DNA of 64,000 nt from Actinoplanes lutulentus (GCF_003259845.1 NZ_QLMJ01000025.1:123548-187547); one strand, 5' to 3'; shown: positions 18,253-27,037, counted from the stretch's first letter. Program-made: numbers and translations. Notes: generated from the letters alone by a model not told the origin.

Positions 18253-19761
18253 TCAGGGGAGGTCGCCTCCGGGCAGGCCCAGGCCGGGGAAGCTCGGTCC
18301 GGGGAAACTCGGGCGCTGCAGCGTCTCGGCCGCGGGCGGGTCCAGTGAGGGCCTCGGGCGGAGCATGCCGGGCCGGGTGGCCGGCAGCGGCTCCGAGTCG
18401 AGAAGCGGTGCCGACCCGAGCAGCGGAGCGAGGCGGACCTCGGCGTTCTCCTCGGGCTCGTGCTCCTGGATGACGACCGCCTCGGCCTGAGAGTCCTCCG
18501 GCTCCACCTCCTCCGGCGCGGCATCCGGCTCGGGCTCGGCGGCCTCGAAGTCCTCGGGGTTCTCGGGCTTTTCGGTCTCTTCGGTCTCGAACGTGGAGGC
18601 GGAGGCCTCCACGGCCTCCTCCGGCAGCTCCGCCTCGGGCTCCGGCTCGAACTCAGGCTCGGCCTCGGGCTCGGGCTCGGCGGGGTCCGGAGCGGGAACC
18701 TCCGCCGAAACCTGATCAGGAACGGTCACCGGCTCTTCGATGCCGGCCGCCGAAGCGACCACCGGGTCGGTCGTGCCGTTCAGCACCGGCGACACCTTCA
18801 GCGGGTTCGCCAGATCACGGCGGGCCGCCACCAGGTCGGGTCGCGGTGACGTGGCCTTGACCGGCGCCAGGCCGGCCACCACTGCGGACGTTATCTCCGC
18901 GGCGTACCGGCCGTCCGGGTCGTAGTCCGGGTCGAAGACGGTGATCTCCACACCCAGGCAGTGCGGCGACTCGACCAGGCCCGCCAGCAGCAGTTCCAGC
19001 TCGGGGAACGCGATGCCGCCCGGGTCCGGCGCGTCCACGGCCGGCATGACCGCCGGGTCCAGGACGTCGACGTCGATGTGCACCCAGTAACCGGCGCAGT
19101 CGACCAGCTGGTCGCGCGCCCACTGCGCGCTGCGGGCCGCGCCCTCGGCACGCAGGGCCGGGACCGGCCGGGTCACTATCCCGGCGGCCTGCAGGTCCAG
19201 GCGGTACTCGTCCTGGGCGCGGATGCCGAGGACGACCACGTCGACGTCGCGGAAGTACGGCCGGCGGCGCTCTATCCCGGCCAGGTCGGCCTGTCCACGA
19301 CCGGTGACCAGGGCGAGGTCCTCACCCGCCGCGGCGCCCACGTAGGACGCGTTGCCGGGGTGCCGGAAATCGGAGTGCCCGTCGACGAAGACCAGGCCGA
19401 TCCGGCCGCCGACCGCCTCGCCGAGGCGGTGCATGGCCAGGCCGGATCCGATCAGGATGGAGCAGTCGCCGCCGAGGATCACCGGGAACTCGCCGCCGTC
19501 GATGATCGCGCCGATCCGGTCGGCCAGCGCCCGGGAGTACGCCGCGATCTCCGGCGCCTGGGCGACACCGTCACCGGGACGCCAGTCGCCCGGGTCGTAC
19601 CGCGGCGGGGTGAGACAGCCGGCGTCACGGGCGCCGAGCCGGCTCACCACACCGTGGTCGCGGAGGGCGCCGGGTGCCTTGGCACAGCCCGGCACCGACG
19701 TCGCGGTCGGCGGGCGCAGGCCGAGATTGGACGGCGCGTCCAGAACGGCGATGCGGCGCAC
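18253..19761 (-). CDS. Arginase/agmatinase-family protein with long acidic Pro/Glu-rich tail
   Basis: A 502-residue protein whose first ~310 residues are a ureohydrolase domain. Metal-site motifs are VILGGDCSILIG (Cys where most arginases have the His of GGDHS), FVDGHSDF and HIDVDVLDP. Three of the usual Mn motifs are thus recognisable, with one altered ligand position. The last ~190 residues are disordered: first a Glu/Pro-rich acidic block, then a Pro/Leu/Gly-rich end. Ordinary arginases are near 300 residues, so the tail is an addition. Substrate is open (arginine, agmatine, guanidino acids or formimidoglutamate). It is separated from the upstream ybbN gene by 42 bp on the same strand, perhaps as one unit. 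Confidence 0.85.
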   Translation of the reverse strand: MRRIAVLDAPSNLGLRPPTATSVPGCAKAPGALRDHGVVSRLGARDAGCLTPPRYDPGDWRPGDGVAQAPEIAAYSRALADRIGAIIDGGEFPVILGGDCSILIGSGLAMHRLGEAVGGRIGLVFVDGHSDFRHPGNASYVGAAAGEDLALVTGRGQADLAGIERRRPYFRDVDVVVLGIRAQDEYRLDLQAAGIVTRPVPALRAEGAARSAQWARDQLVDCAGYWVHIDVDVLDPAVMPAVDAPDPGGIAFPELELLLAGLVESPHCLGVEITVFDPDYDPDGRYAAEITSAVVAGLAPVKATSPRPDLVAARRDLANPLKVSPVLNGTTDPVVASAAGIEEPVTVPDQVSAEVPAPDPAEPEPEAEPEFEPEPEAELPEEAVEASASTFETEETEKPENPEDFEAAEPEPDAAPEEVEPEDSQAEAVVIQEHEPEENAEVRLAPLLGSAPLLDSEPLPATRPGMLRPRPSLDPPAAETLQRPSFPGPSFPGLGLPGGDLP

Positions 19762-19803
19762 GACGCCCTCCCCTTCGTCGATTCGGTCGATGGAGAACGC
19801 GGC

Positions 19804-20748
19804 CTAGAAGAGCGCGCTGGCGAGCGCGCGACGCGCACCGGCCACCGCGGGATCGTCCGGGCCGGCCACGCTGAACAGCGACAGCAGGTGCTTGCGGACG
19901 GCGTCGCGGTCGTCGCCGATGGTCCGTTTCACGAGCCGGACCAGTCGCGCGTACGCCTCCTCGGCCTGACCGCTGAGCACCTCGATGTCCGCCGCGAGCC
20001 GCTGGGACTCGACGTCGTCCGGGTTCGCCTCGGCCTTGGCCAGCACGGCGGCCGGGTCGGCGCCGCTGATCCGGCGGTAGAGCTCGACCTGCGCGAGGCC
20101 GGCCTCGGCCGCCGCGTCAGCCGGCGACTCCGCCAGGATCTTGCGGTACGCCGCCTCGGCCTCGTCGAGGTCACCGGTCATCAGCGCGTCGTCGGCGGCG
20201 TCCAGGCGCGGGTCCTCGACCTCGGCCACGGCGACACCGGCGGCTTTGAGGACCGCGTCGATGTACTGCCGGATCTGCGCCTCGGGGAGCACGCCGGTGA
20301 AGCCCTCGACCGGCTGGCCGCCGATCACGGCGGTCACCATCGGGATGCCCTGCACCCGGAAGACCTGAGCGAGTCGCGGGTTGGCGTCCACATCGACCTT
20401 GCCGAGGATCCAGGCGCCCGCGTACTCCTGGGCCAGCTTTTCCAGCACCGGCGAGAGCTGCTTGCACGGCTCGCACCAGTCGGCCCAGAAGTCCAGGAGG
20501 ATCGGGGTGGTCAGCGACCGCTCCAGGACGTCCTGGAAATCAGCCTCGGTGACATGGATGACGGTGTCCGGCGTGACGCCGGGGACCGCACCGGGGATGC
20601 CGCCGGACGGGACGCCGCCGGGGGCGCCACCGTCGGGGGCCGCAGGGACACTCGGCGCGGCCGGTTTGGCCGGCGCCGGGGAACGCAGCGCGCTGAGATC
20701 GACCGCGCCGCGGGTGAAGATCGACGGAGTGGTCCGTGGGTCGCTCAT
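19804..20748 (-). CDS. ybbN: YbbN/CnoX-type thioredoxin with TPR domain
   Basis: A 314-residue protein. A ~55-residue Pro/Gly/Ala-rich N-terminal extension precedes a thioredoxin domain (about 60-165) with active site WCEPC in LLDFWADWCEPCKQLSP and the cis-Pro loop GIPMVTA. The C-terminal ~140 residues form TPR-like helical repeats (DLDEAEAAYRKILAESP and following). This is the domain order of YbbN/CnoX, a chaperone-linked thioredoxin that protects proteins from oxidative over-aggregation. Both cysteines are retained, whereas E. coli YbbN has lost one, so redox activity is plausible. Cytoplasmic. Confidence 0.88.
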   Translation of the reverse strand: MSDPRTTPSIFTRGAVDLSALRSPAPAKPAAPSVPAAPDGGAPGGVPSGGIPGAVPGVTPDTVIHVTEADFQDVLERSLTTPILLDFWADWCEPCKQLSPVLEKLAQEYAGAWILGKVDVDANPRLAQVFRVQGIPMVTAVIGGQPVEGFTGVLPEAQIRQYIDAVLKAAGVAVAEVEDPRLDAADDALMTGDLDEAEAAYRKILAESPADAAAEAGLAQVELYRRISGADPAAVLAKAEANPDDVESQRLAADIEVLSGQAEEAYARLVRLVKRTIGDDRDAVRKHLLSLFSVAGPDDPAVAGARRALASALF

Positions 20749-20822
20749 GGTTATTTAGTCTCGCACGCTGTCACGGCTGTTCGCGCCGCCACCAGGCGGC
20801 CGATATCGGACGTCACAGGCCC

Positions 20823-22496
20823 TCAGAACCGAGCGGGCTCACGGTAGATCCCCCACTCGTCCTTCAGGACACCGCAGATCTCGCCGAGCGAGGCCTCCGC
20901 GCGGGCCGCGTCGAGCATCGCGGGAATCATGTTCTCCCCGGTACGCGACACTGCCACGAGCCGTTCCAGCGCTGCTTTCACGCGTACCGAATCGCGGTTG
21001 GTCTTGCGAGTGATCAGCTCGCGCCGCTGCACGACCTCGACCTCGTGGGAGACGCGAAGGATCTCCAGATCCTTGGAGACGGTGCCGGTGTGCACGTTGA
21101 CGCCGACGACCCGTTTGTCGTTCTTCTCCAGGGCCTGCTGATAGACGAAGGCGGCCTCGGCGATGTTCCCGGTGAACCAGCCGTCCTCGATGCCGCGCAG
21201 AATGCCCTGGGTGACGCTGCCGTCGTGACCGAGCTCCCGGATCCGGGCGAAGATCTCCTCCGCCTCGGCCTCGATCCGGTCGGTGAGCGCCTCCACGTAC
21301 CAGGAACCGCCGAGCGGGTCGGCCACATTAACCACACCCGTCTCCTCCATCAGCACCTGCTGGGTGCGCAGGGCGATCTCGGCGGACTCGTCGGTGGGCA
21401 GCGCGAGGGTCTCGTCGAGCGCGTTGGTGTGCAGCGAGTTGGTGCCGCCGAGGATCGCGGCGAGCGCCTCGACGGCGGTCCGCACCACGTTGTTGACCGG
21501 CTGCTGCGCGGTGAGCGAGACGCCGGCGGTCTGCGTGTGGAACTTGAGCCAGAGCGCTTTCTCGCTGGTCGCGCCGTAATCGTCACGCAGGTGCCGGGCC
21601 CAGATCCGGCGGGCCGCGCGGAACTTGGCGATCTCCTCGAAGAAGTCGACGTGCGCGTCGAAGAAGAAGCTCAGGCCGGGCGCGAACGTGTTGACGTCGA
21701 GGCCGCGGGACAGGCCCAGCTCGACGTACCCGAAGCCGTCGGCGAGGGTGTACGCCAGCTCCTGCGCGGCGGTCGAGCCGGCCTCCCGGATGTGGTAACC
21801 GGAGACGCTCAGCGGCTTGTATTTCGGGATCTCGGCGGCGCAGTACTCCATCAGGTCGCCGATCAGGCGCAGGTGCGGCTCCGGTTCGAAGAGCCACTCC
21901 TTCTGCGCGATGTACTCCTTGAAGATGTCGGTCTGCAGCGTGCCGTCGAGCTTGCTGAGGTCGGCGCCCTGCCGCTCGGCGGCCACCAGGTACATGCAGA
22001 ACACCGGCACCGCCGGACCGGAGATGGTCATGCTGGTCGTGACGTCCTGGAGCGAGATGCCGTCGAACAGCACCTCCATGTCGGCGGCGGTGTCGATCGC
22101 GACGCCACAGTGGCCGACCTCGCCGAGCGACTGCGGCTCGTCCGAGTCGCGGCCCATCAGGGTGGGCATGTCGAACGCGACGCTGAGCCCGCCACCTCCG
22201 GCGGCGAGGATCATCTTGTAACGCTCGTTGGTCTGCCGCGCGTTACCGAAACCCGCGAACTGCCGGATGGTCCAGGTCCGGCCGCGATATCCGGTCGGAT
22301 AAAGACCTCTTGTGTACGGGAATTCGCCCGGCCACCCGATGCGCTCGAAACCGGGGTGATCGGTGTCGGCGGGCGGCCCGTAAACCGGATCGACCGTCGA
22401 ACCGGAGAGCGTGGTGAAGTCGGCGTCCCGCTTGCGGGAAGCGTCGTAACGTCGTTGCCAGCGCTCCCGGCCGGCGGCGATCTCGGCAGCGTTCAT
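20823..22496 (-). CDS. icmA: Isobutyryl-CoA mutase large subunit
   Basis: A 557-residue acyl-CoA mutase catalytic barrel without a C-terminal B12-binding domain. The substrate-selecting residues are diagnostic. The position equal to Tyr89 of methylmalonyl-CoA mutase is Phe (residue 80, in TIRQFAGF), and that equal to Arg207 is Gln (residue 198, in KEYIAQKEW). Phe80/Gln198 is the pair described for IcmA, which interconverts isobutyryl- and n-butyryl-CoA with adenosylcobalamin. The numbering match also supports the ATG at 22496. The small B12-binding partner IcmB is not in the window. MeaB, the likely reactivase, lies about 1.9 kb away beyond an inserted monooxygenase/PadR pair. A role in valine/fatty-acid carbon flow is inferred. 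Confidence 0.9.
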   Translation of the reverse strand: MNAAEIAAGRERWQRRYDASRKRDADFTTLSGSTVDPVYGPPADTDHPGFERIGWPGEFPYTRGLYPTGYRGRTWTIRQFAGFGNARQTNERYKMILAAGGGGLSVAFDMPTLMGRDSDEPQSLGEVGHCGVAIDTAADMEVLFDGISLQDVTTSMTISGPAVPVFCMYLVAAERQGADLSKLDGTLQTDIFKEYIAQKEWLFEPEPHLRLIGDLMEYCAAEIPKYKPLSVSGYHIREAGSTAAQELAYTLADGFGYVELGLSRGLDVNTFAPGLSFFFDAHVDFFEEIAKFRAARRIWARHLRDDYGATSEKALWLKFHTQTAGVSLTAQQPVNNVVRTAVEALAAILGGTNSLHTNALDETLALPTDESAEIALRTQQVLMEETGVVNVADPLGGSWYVEALTDRIEAEAEEIFARIRELGHDGSVTQGILRGIEDGWFTGNIAEAAFVYQQALEKNDKRVVGVNVHTGTVSKDLEILRVSHEVEVVQRRELITRKTNRDSVRVKAALERLVAVSRTGENMIPAMLDAARAEASLGEICGVLKDEWGIYREPARF

Positions 22497-22534
22497 TCCG
22501 TCACTGTAGTGCAGGACTGAACGATGACTAAGGG

Positions 22535-23725
22535 TCAATTGGTCGCGAGATCGGGCACCCGGTGCTCGAAGATCCACGCCTGGGGATCACCCTTGCGGGT
22601 CATCAACTTCATCACCAGCGGGAACATCGCGTCGCGGATCGCCGCGCCGACCGGACCGGCCGTCTTGCTGCTGCCACTGCGCCGGCCGTACGCCACCACC
22701 TTCTCGACCCGGGTCCGCCGCAGTCGCTCGTAGCGCTCCAGCGGGTTCCCGCTTTCGGCGGCCAGGCATCGACCCAGGGTGACCGCGTCCTCGATCGCCA
22801 TCGACGCGCCCTGGCCGGACGACGGCGAGACCGCGTGCGCCGCGTCGCCGAGCAGCACCACCCGGCCGGATCGCCAGACCGGCACCCGCCGCAGGTCCTC
22901 GGTGTTCCACGGGCCCACCACCTCGTCCGACGCGCTGATGATCTCGGCGGCCGGCAGATCGTCACCCGCGAAGAGCTCGATCAGGTGAGCCCGCCAGGAC
23001 TCCCGCGTGAAGTCGCCGGAACGCACCGGCTCACGGCTCGGCGGGTTGGCGAACCACCAGACCAGCCCGTCCGGCGCGACCGCCCAGCCGAAGAAGGCGC
23101 GGCTGCCGAACGCCATGTGCAGCAACCCCGGCGTGTCGTCGAGGCCGGCCACCGGACGGCTGGTGAACCCGCCGGCGTTGAGCAGGCCGAGGTACGCCGG
23201 CTCGGGACCGCCCGGGTTGAGCGCGGCACGGATCCGTGACCGCAGGCCGTCGGCGCCGACGAGCAGGTCGCCGTCCGCCCGGGTGCCGTCCTCGAACGTC
23301 ATGGTCACCCCGTCCGGCCGCTCGGTGAACCCGGTGGCCCGGCGGCCGTGCTCGATCGGAATGCCCAGGCCTGCCACCTCGGACCGCAGCGCCGCGTAGA
23401 GGTCCGCGCGGCGGATCGTCGTGGTCGTCGAACCGTCCGGTGCCGGGCCGCCGAGCGGGAGCAGAGCGAGCCGGCGGCCACGGCTGTTGCTCATCGCGAG
23501 GGTCGGCGTGACGAAGCCCGCGGCGAGCACCCGCTCCGGGTCGAGGCCCAGGTCACGAAGGGCGGTCAGGCCGTTGACGGCCACGGTCAGGAACGCGCCC
23601 CGCTCGTCGTCGCCGCGCTCGCGCGCCTCGAAGACCCGGGGTTCCCAACCGGCCCGGTGCAGGGCGATGGCGGCGACCGCTCCGGCGATCCCGCCGCCGG
23701 CGATCAGAGCACGCTTGTTAGTCAT
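22535..23725 (-). CDS. FAD-dependent monooxygenase (PHBH/aromatic hydroxylase-like)
   Basis: A 396-residue flavoprotein of the group A monooxygenase family. The N-terminal dinucleotide fold ALIAGGGIAGAVAAIALHRAG binds the FAD ADP moiety. The middle motif DGDLLVGADGLRSRIR and the C-terminal VVLLGDAAHAVSPSSGQGASMAIEDAVTLG (GD motif) complete the signature. These enzymes hydroxylate aromatics, antibiotics or polyketides with NAD(P)H and O2; no substrate can be named. The ATG at 23725 overlaps a perfect palindrome shared with the divergent padR gene. That arrangement suggests repression by PadR and a detoxification or resistance role (inference). Confidence 0.9.
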   Translation of the reverse strand: MTNKRALIAGGGIAGAVAAIALHRAGWEPRVFEARERGDDERGAFLTVAVNGLTALRDLGLDPERVLAAGFVTPTLAMSNSRGRRLALLPLGGPAPDGSTTTTIRRADLYAALRSEVAGLGIPIEHGRRATGFTERPDGVTMTFEDGTRADGDLLVGADGLRSRIRAALNPGGPEPAYLGLLNAGGFTSRPVAGLDDTPGLLHMAFGSRAFFGWAVAPDGLVWWFANPPSREPVRSGDFTRESWRAHLIELFAGDDLPAAEIISASDEVVGPWNTEDLRRVPVWRSGRVVLLGDAAHAVSPSSGQGASMAIEDAVTLGRCLAAESGNPLERYERLRRTRVEKVVAYGRRSGSSKTAGPVGAAIRDAMFPLVMKLMTRKGDPQAWIFEHRVPDLATN

Positions 23726-23735
23726 ACTATGACTA
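23719..23735. promoter_or_regulatory. Perfect 17-bp palindromic operator between the monooxygenase and padR
   Basis: TAGTCATACTATGACTA reads the same on both strands around the central base. It covers the monooxygenase start codon and overlaps a possible -10 (AATAGT, complement of 23732-23737) whose -35 would be TTGACG (complement of 23756-23761). A third half-site ATGACTA at 23744-23750 falls on a possible padR -35 (TGACTA, 23745-23750, with TATTCT at 23766-23771). One dimer plus an extra half-site could thus control both genes. Promoter boxes are weak matches. Confidence 0.6.
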
Positions 23736-23778
23736 TTGATGGAATGACTAAGCTGCGTCAAGGCCTATTCTGACCGCC

Positions 23779-24360
23779 ATGAAGCGGTCCCCCCTCGCGA
23801 TGGTTCTGCTGGCGCTGCTCGTGGAGGCGCCCGCGCACCCGTACCGGATGCAGCAGATGATCAAAGAGCGCGGGCAGGACCAGCTCGTCAACGTGGCCCA
23901 GCGCAACAGCGTCTACCAGGCTCTCGACCGGCTGGTCCGGGACGGCCTGGCCCGCGCCGGCAGCACCAGCCGGGAACCGGGCCGGCCGGAGCGGACGGTT
24001 TACGAGGTGACCGAGGAGGGCGCCGCCACCCTGCGCCGATGGCTGCTGGAGACGCTGCCGGAACCGGCCCGCGAGTTCCCCGAGTTCCCGGTGTCGCTGG
24101 CGTTCCTGCCGATGCTGCACCCGGACGAGACACGGGAGCTGCTGAGCCGGCGGCTCGCCGTCCTGGAGGGCAGGGTGGCCGCGATCGACGCCCAGGCGCC
24201 GCCCGGGCTGCCCCGGCTCTTCCTGGTCGAGGACGAGTACCGCGCGGTCCTGCTGCGCGCCGAGATCGAGTGGCTGCGCGGGATCGTCGCCGACCTGGAG
24301 TCGGGCCGCCTCACCTGGGACCGCGCCTTCATCGAGGAGACGCTGGCCCGGTTCAGCTGA
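23779..24360 (+). CDS. PadR-family transcriptional regulator
   Basis: A 193-residue regulator. The first ~80 residues are the PadR winged helix (MVLLALLVEAPAHPYRMQQMIKERG, then NSVYQALDRLVRDGLARAG and TVYEVTEEGAATLRRWL). The C-terminal ~100 residues are helical and resemble the dimerisation arm of AphA-like PadR-s1 proteins. It is divergent from the flavin monooxygenase with a 53-bp gap containing a 17-bp palindrome, its likely operator. A possible -10 lies only 7 bp before the ATG, so the mRNA may be nearly leaderless. The 3' end overlaps convergent meaB by 8 bp. The ligand is unknown. Confidence 0.9.
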   Translation: MKRSPLAMVLLALLVEAPAHPYRMQQMIKERGQDQLVNVAQRNSVYQALDRLVRDGLARAGSTSREPGRPERTVYEVTEEGAATLRRWLLETLPEPAREFPEFPVSLAFLPMLHPDETRELLSRRLAVLEGRVAAIDAQAPPGLPRLFLVEDEYRAVLLRAEIEWLRGIVADLESGRLTWDRAFIEETLARFS

Positions 24361-25309
24361 TGGTCTCCAGCAGCAGGGCGGCTGCCGCGTGCGGGTCGAG
24401 TTCGCCGGCTGCCACCCGCGCGGCCAGCTCGCCCAGGGCGGTGCCCTCGCGCGGGTCGCCCATCCGGGCCCGCAGCACGCCGAGCGCCAGCGCGGACACC
24501 TCGGCCGCGGCCCGGCGCTCCCGGCGTACCTGAAGGTTGCCGGTGCTCTCCAGCCACTCGCGGTGTTTGCCGATCGCGGCCACCACGTCGTCCAGACCCT
24601 CGCCCTTGACCGCGACGGCCCGGGTCACCTGCGGCCGCCAGTCGCCCGGCCCGCGGTCGCCGAGCGCCAGCATCCCCTGGATGTCCCGGAACGTCGCATC
24701 GGCGCCGGGCCGGTCCGACTTGTTGATCACGAAGACGTCGGCGATCTCCAGGACACCGGCTTTCACCGCCTGGATCGCGTCGCCCATCCCCGGCGCGAGC
24801 AGCACGAGCGTGGTGTCGGCGAGTGAGGCGATCTCCACCTCGGCCTGGCCGACACCGACCGTCTCGACGAGCACGACGTCGCAGCCGGCGCCTTCGAGGA
24901 CGCGTACCGCCTGGGGTGTCGCGGCCGAGAGGCCGCCCAGCTGGCCGCGGGTCGACATGGACCGGATGTAGACGCCGCTGTCGGCGCTGTGGTCCTGCAT
25001 CCGGATCCGGTCACCGAGGATCGCGCCACCGGTGAACGGGCTGGACGGGTCGACGGCGAGCACGCCGACCCGGGCGCCGGTTTCCCGCAGCGCCCGGACC
25101 AGCTCGTTCGTCGTGGTGGACTTGCCGACGCCGGGTGCACCGGTCAGGCCGATCACCTGGGCCCGGCCGGCCCACGGAGCCATCGCGGCCGCCACCTGGG
25201 GCAGCGCCGGATCGCCGTTCTCCACCAGGCTGATCAGCCTGGCAACGGACCGCGGATCGCCCTGTCTCGCCTTCGCGACGAGAGAGGGCACATCACGCGA
25301 TCGGGTCAC
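24353..25309 (-). CDS. meaB: MeaB/ArgK-type GTPase chaperone of acyl-CoA mutase
   Basis: A 318-residue G3E-family P-loop GTPase. Walker A is GLTGAPGVGKSTTTNEL. The DPSSPFTGGAILGDRIRM segment is diagnostic for MeaB, VLVETVGVGQAEVEI holds the Walker B/switch region, and NKSD is the guanine-specificity motif. MeaB proteins guard and reload the adenosylcobalamin of methylmalonyl- or isobutyryl-CoA mutases. The GTG start at 25309 overlaps the thiolase stop (GTGA). The longer open frame upstream has no homology and is out of phase with the thiolase. Its partner here may be the IcmA-type mutase. Confidence 0.95.
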   Translation of the reverse strand: MTRSRDVPSLVAKARQGDPRSVARLISLVENGDPALPQVAAAMAPWAGRAQVIGLTGAPGVGKSTTTNELVRALRETGARVGVLAVDPSSPFTGGAILGDRIRMQDHSADSGVYIRSMSTRGQLGGLSAATPQAVRVLEGAGCDVVLVETVGVGQAEVEIASLADTTLVLLAPGMGDAIQAVKAGVLEIADVFVINKSDRPGADATFRDIQGMLALGDRGPGDWRPQVTRAVAVKGEGLDDVVAAIGKHREWLESTGNLQVRRERRAAAEVSALALGVLRARMGDPREGTALGELAARVAAGELDPHAAAALLLETIS

Positions 25310-26487
25310 GCGGCCACCTTGATGATCAGGGCGTCGCCCTGACCGCCGCCGCCGCACAGGCCGGCCGCACCGAGGCCGCCGCCGCGCCGCTTCAGCTCCA
25401 GGGCCAGGGTCAGCACCAGCCGGGCGCCGGACATGCCGATCGGGTGGCCGAGGGCGATCGCGCCGCCGTTCACGTTGACGATCTCCTCGCTCACCTTCAG
25501 CTCGCGCGCCGACTGCAGCACGACCTGGGCGAACGCCTCGTTGATCTCGATCAGGTCCAGGTCGTCCACTGCCAGGTGGGCCTTGTCCAGGGCGTGCTTG
25601 ATGGCGTTGGCCGGCTGGGACTGCAGCGAGCTGTCCGGGCCGGACACGTTGCCGTGCGAGACGATCTCGGCGAGCCAGGTGAGCCCCAGCTCCTCGGCCG
25701 TCTCCTTGCGCATCACGACCACTGCCGCGGCGCCGTCCGAGATCGGCGAGGCGGAGGCCGCGGTGATCGTGCCGTCCGGGGTGAACGCCGGGCGCAGCTT
25801 GGCCAGCGACTCGGCGGTGGTGTCCGGTCGCACGCCCTCGTCGGTCTCGACCAGGCCGGTGGCACCACGGCCGCCGGCCGGGACACCGGCGATCTCCTCG
25901 GCGAACCGGCCCTCGCGCTGCGCGGCGGCGGCACGCTGGTGGCTCAGCGCGGCGAACGCGTCCTGCTCGGCCCGGGTGATCCCGAGTTTCGTGCCGCTGG
26001 TCTCGGTGGCCTCGCCCATCGGCACGTTGTCCCACGGGTCGGTGAGACCGTCGAGCGCCATGTGGTCGCGAGCGGTCACGTCACCGAACTTGCGCCCCTG
26101 GCGCTGCTCGGTCAGAAGGTAGGGAGCGTTGGTCATCGACTCCATGCCGCCGGCCACCACGATGTCGAACTCGCCGGCCCGGATCAGCTGGTCGGCCAGG
26201 GCGATCGCGTCCAGCCCGGAGAGGCACACCTTGTTGACGGTGAGCGCCGGGGTGGTCATCGGGATGCCGCCGGCGACAGCTGCCTGGCGGGCCGGGATCT
26301 GTCCACAACCGGCCTGGAGGACCTGGCCCATGATCACGTATTGCACCCGCTCCGGCACGACGCCGCCGCGCTGCAGAGCCGCCGCGATGGCATGGCCGCC
26401 CAGGGCGGTGGCGGGCAGGTGCTTGAGGTTGCCGAGCAGGCGCCCCATCGGGGTCCGGGCGCCACTGACGATGACGGAGCTGGTCAC
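25306..26487 (-). CDS. Acetyl-CoA C-acetyltransferase (thiolase)
   Basis: A 393-residue biosynthetic-type thiolase that condenses two acetyl-CoA or cleaves acetoacetyl-CoA. The nucleophile Cys is in TVNKVCLSGLDAI, the active-site His in NGGAIALGHPIGMSGARL, and the C-terminal Cys in GLCGGGGQGDALII. All three are intact. GTG 26487 is chosen because the conserved SSVIVSGARTPMGR strand follows immediately; the ATG at 26529 adds a non-conserved stretch. meaB follows with a 4-bp overlap, and the divergent epimerase gene starts 82 bp away. The set links C4 acyl-CoA and methylmalonyl-CoA metabolism. Confidence 0.94.
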   Translation of the reverse strand: MTSSVIVSGARTPMGRLLGNLKHLPATALGGHAIAAALQRGGVVPERVQYVIMGQVLQAGCGQIPARQAAVAGGIPMTTPALTVNKVCLSGLDAIALADQLIRAGEFDIVVAGGMESMTNAPYLLTEQRQGRKFGDVTARDHMALDGLTDPWDNVPMGEATETSGTKLGITRAEQDAFAALSHQRAAAAQREGRFAEEIAGVPAGGRGATGLVETDEGVRPDTTAESLAKLRPAFTPDGTITAASASPISDGAAAVVVMRKETAEELGLTWLAEIVSHGNVSGPDSSLQSQPANAIKHALDKAHLAVDDLDLIEINEAFAQVVLQSARELKVSEEIVNVNGGAIALGHPIGMSGARLVLTLALELKRRGGGLGAAGLCGGGGQGDALIIKVAA

Positions 26488-26569
26488 GGTCTCGATCCGA
26501 TCTGCGTCGACCGGGTGCTGAGGAGGCACCCGCTGGCCTTAACGATGGGTCAGGGCCGAGACTAACCTC

Positions 26570-27037
26570 ATGACGGACGTCTCATCGAGTAACGGTTCTC
26601 CGGAGAATCTCACATTCTCTGATGTCGAATTGCTGCGCATCGACCACGTCGGGATCGCGGTGCCCGATCTGGACGAGGCCATCCGCTTCTACGCGGAAAA
26701 CCTGGGTTTGCGGTGCGTGCATCAAGAGACGAACGACGAGCAGGGTGTCCGCGAGGCGATGCTCGCGGTCGGTGACGGCACCGGCCCGAAACTCCAGCTC
26801 CTGGCGCCGCTGCGGCCCGACTCCGCGATCGCCAAGTTCCTCGGCCGCAGCGGTCCGGGCCTGCAGCAGCTGGCGTACACGGTGGCCGACGTGGAGAAGG
26901 CCTCGGACGCGCTCCGGGCCAAGGGCCTCCGGCTTCTGTATGACACGCCACGCCGGGGCACGGCCGGATCCCGCATCAATTTCGTCCACCCCAAGGACGC
27001 CGGTGGTGTCCTGGTGGAGCTGGTGGAACCGGCCTGA
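26570..27037 (+). CDS. mce: Methylmalonyl-CoA epimerase
   Basis: A 155-residue VOC-fold (glyoxalase-like) protein. The N-terminal RIDHVGIAVPDLDEAIRFY strand-helix carries the metal-binding His. QLLAPLRPDSAIAKFLGRSGPGLQQLAYTVAD is the family core, and a C-terminal GSRINFVHPKDAGGVLVELVEP ends in the metal-ligand Glu. It interconverts (2R)- and (2S)-methylmalonyl-CoA between propionyl-CoA carboxylase and the mutase. A polar ~20-residue N-terminal extension is present. It is divergent from the thiolase/meaB pair, and the downstream 281-bp gap contains no gene. Confidence 0.94.
   Translation: MTDVSSSNGSPENLTFSDVELLRIDHVGIAVPDLDEAIRFYAENLGLRCVHQETNDEQGVREAMLAVGDGTGPKLQLLAPLRPDSAIAKFLGRSGPGLQQLAYTVADVEKASDALRAKGLRLLYDTPRRGTAGSRINFVHPKDAGGVLVELVEPA

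Noticed and set aside
18961..20847. 628-residue plus-strand open frame across arginase, ybbN and their gap
   Set aside because: It is a shadow of two real minus-strand genes; composition and lack of any domain rule it out.
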